In this document: positions 63,111 to 64,000 of the stretch, one piece after another
Numbering within the stretch: the stretch's first letter is position 1
Layout: every line of letters starts with the position of its first letter
NCBI GenBank assembly: GCA_013396915.1
Contig: VWZL01001934.1
Coordinates: 327,122 to 391,121 of the forward strand
Direction of reading: 5' to 3'
Origin: Stercorarius parasiticus
Lineage: Eukaryota; Chordata; Aves; Charadriiformes; Stercorariidae
DNA length: 64,000 nt
Translations under genes and position numbers: made by a program
Notes under the pieces: generated by a model
What the model saw: only the letters and a program-made list of their open reading frames with translations
Database searches by the model: none
What the model was told of the DNA's origin: nothing

Positions 63111-64000
63111 CTGGAGAAAGAAAAAAGAAAACTGAATAGTTGAAGTGAAAGCGTTGAAGCTATTGGGTATTTTGAAAAGATTTCAGAACGCAAGGTCTTG
63201 CATAACTTTAGGAAAAGGATATTGTAGGTATCCTTTATATTTTTATATTCAGTATCAATATATCAATATAAAGTTTTCTTTATATTGTAGGTATTTTAAC
63301 TAAATTAACTGCATTACATACATTTATACAGACTCCCCAACTTCTCCAAAGTAACCTACTTCAGTAGTTGACATTAAAAATCATTTGGCAGTTTATTTTT
63401 AGTTCACATGTACATTTTCTGAGAAGTCTTTTTTCAGGAATAAGAAATACTTGCATCAAAAGTCTTGCATTTGCAGCTTGTTTTGAACACAAGACATTAA
63501 GCTGTTACCCATACATGATGATATAAACTGTATCAACACACTTAGTGTGTTAGTGTTGTGCAAGGAAGATACATACCCTAAAAAAAAAAAAGATATCTCC
63601 CATTCTCAGAAGTTAAGCAGGAAGTAACAATCTCTGACCTTAAGAGAGAAATAAGAAATCTACGATACTGATGAACATCTAGAGTATTCTCAGTAAATGT
63701 ACACGTGAACTAAAAAAACTCGGACAAATGAGTGTTAGTGTCAACTACTGAAAGATTAGTCCAGCCCAAACTCAAGAAAACACAGCATAAAATTCTAAAA
63801 TATTGGGATCACAACCATGCAGGCTCCATGTGCACGTGCAGCTCAGTTAAGGCTGTGACACCAGTGCTAAATACACATACTTGATTCCCTTTACAATGGA
63901 TCTTTGGGTAGCAGAAAAACAATTCAATTTCAAGATTCAAGGTCTTAATTCTTACACATAGCAAATGTGCCTACTAAAAGGTTTCCAAGACTGACAAAAG
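63111..64000 (-). other. UBE2J2 intron, incomplete at window edge
   Basis: The intron preceding the last UBE2J2 exon. I searched the minus strand for the expected preceding exon (the stretch that ends in a PEVVE-like sequence) and did not find it, so that exon lies outside the window. A-rich run at 63580-63591. Confidence 0.8.

Noticed and set aside
63420..63470. Possible preceding UBE2J2 exon around a TTTTTTCAGGAA word
   Set aside because: Translation on the minus strand does not resemble the expected E2 sequence and there is no matching donor.

Overview
The window looks like vertebrate genomic DNA, most probably from a bird. Its only recognisable interspersed repeats are CR1 LINE fragments ending in the ATTCTRTG-type 3' repeat, coding sequence is sparse, and genes are split into short exons with GT-AG introns. 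A CR1-rich reptile such as a turtle or crocodilian cannot be excluded from this sequence alone.

Two genes are supported, both on the minus strand. C1QTNF12 (adipolin/CTRP12, formerly FAM132A) is complete. Eight coding exons between 54489 and 32764 join in frame into a 320-residue secreted protein with a signal peptide, a basic KKLR processing motif, a short collagen stretch and a C1q-like globular domain. Its 3' UTR probably runs to a poly(A) signal at 30598-30603. Upstream of it (to the right) lies the final coding exon of UBE2J2 (62826-63110). This exon encodes the tail-anchored C-terminus of an ER ubiquitin-conjugating enzyme whose catalytic exons are beyond the right edge. The C1QTNF12-UBE2J2 neighbourhood and the shared orientation match human 1p36.33, which supports both calls.

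Layout: 1 to about 30.5 kb is a gene-poor intergenic region with no exon I can support. It holds five CR1 fragments (1.9, 6.7, 16.0, 18.3 and 21.4 kb), a 190-bp tandem duplication at 11.6-12.0 kb, a dispersed 110-bp duplication (0.87 and 6.99 kb), and several AT-rich, homeodomain/TCF-motif-rich blocks that resemble conserved non-coding elements. From 30.6 to 54.6 kb is C1QTNF12, with a long first intron (9.5 kb) carrying old CR1 debris and small hairpins. From 54.6 to 59.7 kb is the intergenic interval with a CpG-dense patch at 57.89-58.11 kb, a candidate promoter. From 59.7 to 62.8 kb is the probable UBE2J2 3' UTR with proximal and distal poly(A) signals.

The two proteins are not known to act together: adipolin is a secreted metabolic hormone, and UBE2J2 acts in ER-associated degradation. 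I found no bacterial-type system, CRISPR array, rRNA/tRNA gene or intact virus-like element. The most distinctive observations are the extended collagen repeat of this adipolin, its processing motif assembled across a splice junction, and the duplicated or structured non-coding segments.
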